Shown here one piece after another: positions 4,859 to 5,920 of a DNA stretch of 5,920 nucleotides. Position 1 is the stretch's first letter. Every line of letters starts with the position of its first letter. The notes beneath the pieces are model-generated. The model was not told the DNA's origin and made no database searches. It worked only from the letters and a program-made list of their open reading frames with translations. This DNA comes from an uncultured Clostridia bacterium (GTDB lineage: Bacteria; Bacillota; Clostridia; Christensenellales; Borkfalkiaceae). The position numbers and the translations under genes were made by a program. The DNA is taken from positions 1 to 5,920 of the forward strand of contig CAMWUS010000092.1 in the NCBI GenBank assembly GCA_947177495.1, given 5' to 3'.

Positions 4859-5920
4859 ATGAAAAGCAAGTTTTTAAATTACACGGGCAAATTTGCCCGA
4901 AAAAATATCGTAATGCTGATTGCCTTATTTCTGGCAATCGTTACTTGCTTTTTCGTGCCGCCCGACGCGGAATACTTGGACTATTTCGACTTGCGCACAC
5001 TCTCTTGCTTGCTCGCCACGCTCGCTATCGTTTGCGCGCTGAAAAACGTTAACTTCTTCTACTTCCTTGCGCAACAGACAGTAAAGATTTTCAAAACGGC
5101 AAGAACCTCGATTTTAGCGCTTGTGTATATCACCTTTATCGGCTCTATGCTGATTGCAAACGATATGGCGCTTTTAACCTTTCTGCCCCTCGGCTATCTT
5201 GTACTGACGAACACCAAAAAAGAAAAGTACATGATTTTCACGTTCGTCATGCAGAACGTCGCGGCAAACTTGGGCGGTATGCTCACCCCGTTCGGCAACC
5301 CGCAGAACCTGTACCTCTACTCCAAATTCAATATCCCTACGCTTGAATTTATGGGAATTATGGTGATTCCTTTCGCCATTTCGATTTTCTTGATTACGGT
5401 GAGCTGTTTTGTTTTCGTCAAAAAGGAACCGCTCATATTCGAAGGTGAAACCGCCAAACCCGAACCCAAGCTCACCGTGCTGTATTTGGTGCTGTTTACC
5501 CTCTCTATCGTCATGGTGTTCCGCGTAATCCCCTATTGGATCGGCTTGCCAATCATCCTGCTTGTTCTGCTGATCGTCGATAGAAAAGCGTTGCTCGCAG
5601 TCGATTACCCGCTTCTTTTCACGTTCGTATTCTTCTTTATATTTGCAGGAAACATGGCGCGAATCGAAGCCGTGCGCTCTTTCTTCTCCTACTTGTTGGG
5701 ATTAAATACATTGCTGTTTAGCGTACTGTCCTGCCAAGTAATCAGCAACGTTCCGTCGGCAATTCTTCTATCGCAGTTCACCGATAATTATCCCGCCCTG
5801 TTAATCGGCGTAAATATCGGCGGCGTGGGAACGCTTATTTCCTCGCTTGCAAGCCTGATAACCTTTCGAGAATACTGTTCGCACAACCCCGGCAAGGGCG
5901 GAAAATATCTCGGGATTTTC
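4859..5920 (+). CDS. Citrate-transporter/ArsB-NhaD family permease (ion transporter superfamily), partial at window end
   Basis: An open frame of 354 residues runs from ATG at 4859 to the last base without a stop; the C-terminus lies outside the window. It is a polytopic inner-membrane protein with about ten or eleven hydrophobic segments in view (for example 17-34, 44-61, 84-117, 125-145, 162-187, 206-241, 250-264, 281-303, 312-336). Family hallmarks form two pseudo-symmetric halves. LIANDMALLTFLPLG (98-112) and GGMLTPFGNPQN (139-150) are matched by CQVISNVPSAILL (292-304) and NIGGVGTLISSLAS (319-332). The GNPQN and SNVPSA turns correspond to the substrate/Na+-binding hairpin tips of SLC13/DASS-like carriers. 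The family moves di- or tricarboxylates, other anions, or exchanges Na+/H+; the substrate cannot be told here. The start is forced: an in-frame TAA lies at 4835-4837 and no other standard start codon intervenes. No proper Shine-Dalgarno precedes it. Only the end, perhaps one membrane segment, seems missing. The gene is divergent from spoIIID. Confidence 0.88.
   Translation, partial: MKSKFLNYTGKFARKNIVMLIALFLAIVTCFFVPPDAEYLDYFDLRTLSCLLATLAIVCALKNVNFFYFLAQQTVKIFKTARTSILALVYITFIGSMLIANDMALLTFLPLGYLVLTNTKKEKYMIFTFVMQNVAANLGGMLTPFGNPQNLYLYSKFNIPTLEFMGIMVIPFAISIFLITVSCFVFVKKEPLIFEGETAKPEPKLTVLYLVLFTLSIVMVFRVIPYWIGLPIILLVLLIVDRKALLAVDYPLLFTFVFFFIFAGNMARIEAVRSFFSYLLGLNTLLFSVLSCQVISNVPSAILLSQFTDNYPALLIGVNIGGVGTLISSLASLITFREYCSHNPGKGGKYLGIF

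Noticed and set aside
5317..5514. 65-residue minus-strand open frame
   Set aside because: It lies opposite the permease gene, has no ribosome binding site or recognisable motif, and is a shadow.

Overview
The window looks like a chromosomal segment of an endospore-forming Clostridia-type Firmicute, most likely an anaerobe. This rests on a clear spoIIID gene and on an oxygen-sensitive ATP-driven Fe-S activase system typical of strict anaerobes. No rRNA, tRNA, CRISPR array, insertion sequence or phage gene was seen. About 90% of the window is coding.

Layout from left to right. Positions 1-79 hold two tandem hairpins that end a leftward transcript. Positions 80-1336 and 1353-4289 (both minus strand) are two genes only 16 bases apart. 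The upstream gene is a 978-residue protein with two tandem BadF/BadG/BcrA/BcrD-type activase domains followed by a DUF2229 region. The downstream gene is a 418-residue COG3581-like protein rich in conserved cysteines. Together (1396 residues) they match the layout of the single roughly 1400-residue 'acyl-CoA dehydratase activase-related' polypeptide of many other Clostridia, so this is a split version. A canonical sigma-A-type promoter with an extended -10 lies just upstream, overlapped by inverted repeats. Positions 4416-4682 (minus strand) are spoIIID, the mother-cell sporulation regulator, with a GTG start, a strong Shine-Dalgarno sequence and a plausible sigma-E-like promoter. Positions 4683-4858 are a divergent intergenic region. 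From 4859 to the window end (plus strand) runs a citrate-transporter/ArsB-NhaD (ion transporter superfamily) permease, cut by the window edge, whose only visible promoter would give an almost leaderless mRNA.

How the parts may work together: the two leftward genes very likely act as one ATP-dependent low-potential electron-transfer machine. The tandem activase domains would hydrolyse ATP and carry a [4Fe-4S] cluster, and the DUF2229 region plus the 418-residue partner would receive the electron. No substrate-defining HgdA/HgdB-type dehydratase subunit, CoA-transferase or electron-transfer flavoprotein is in the window, so the reaction remains unknown. The permease and spoIIID show no obvious functional link to it. 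I see no clearly new system. The points most worth a second look are the split activase, the exact conservation of both cluster cysteine pairs in the tandem domains, the leaderless-looking permease promoter and the symmetric elements over two promoters.
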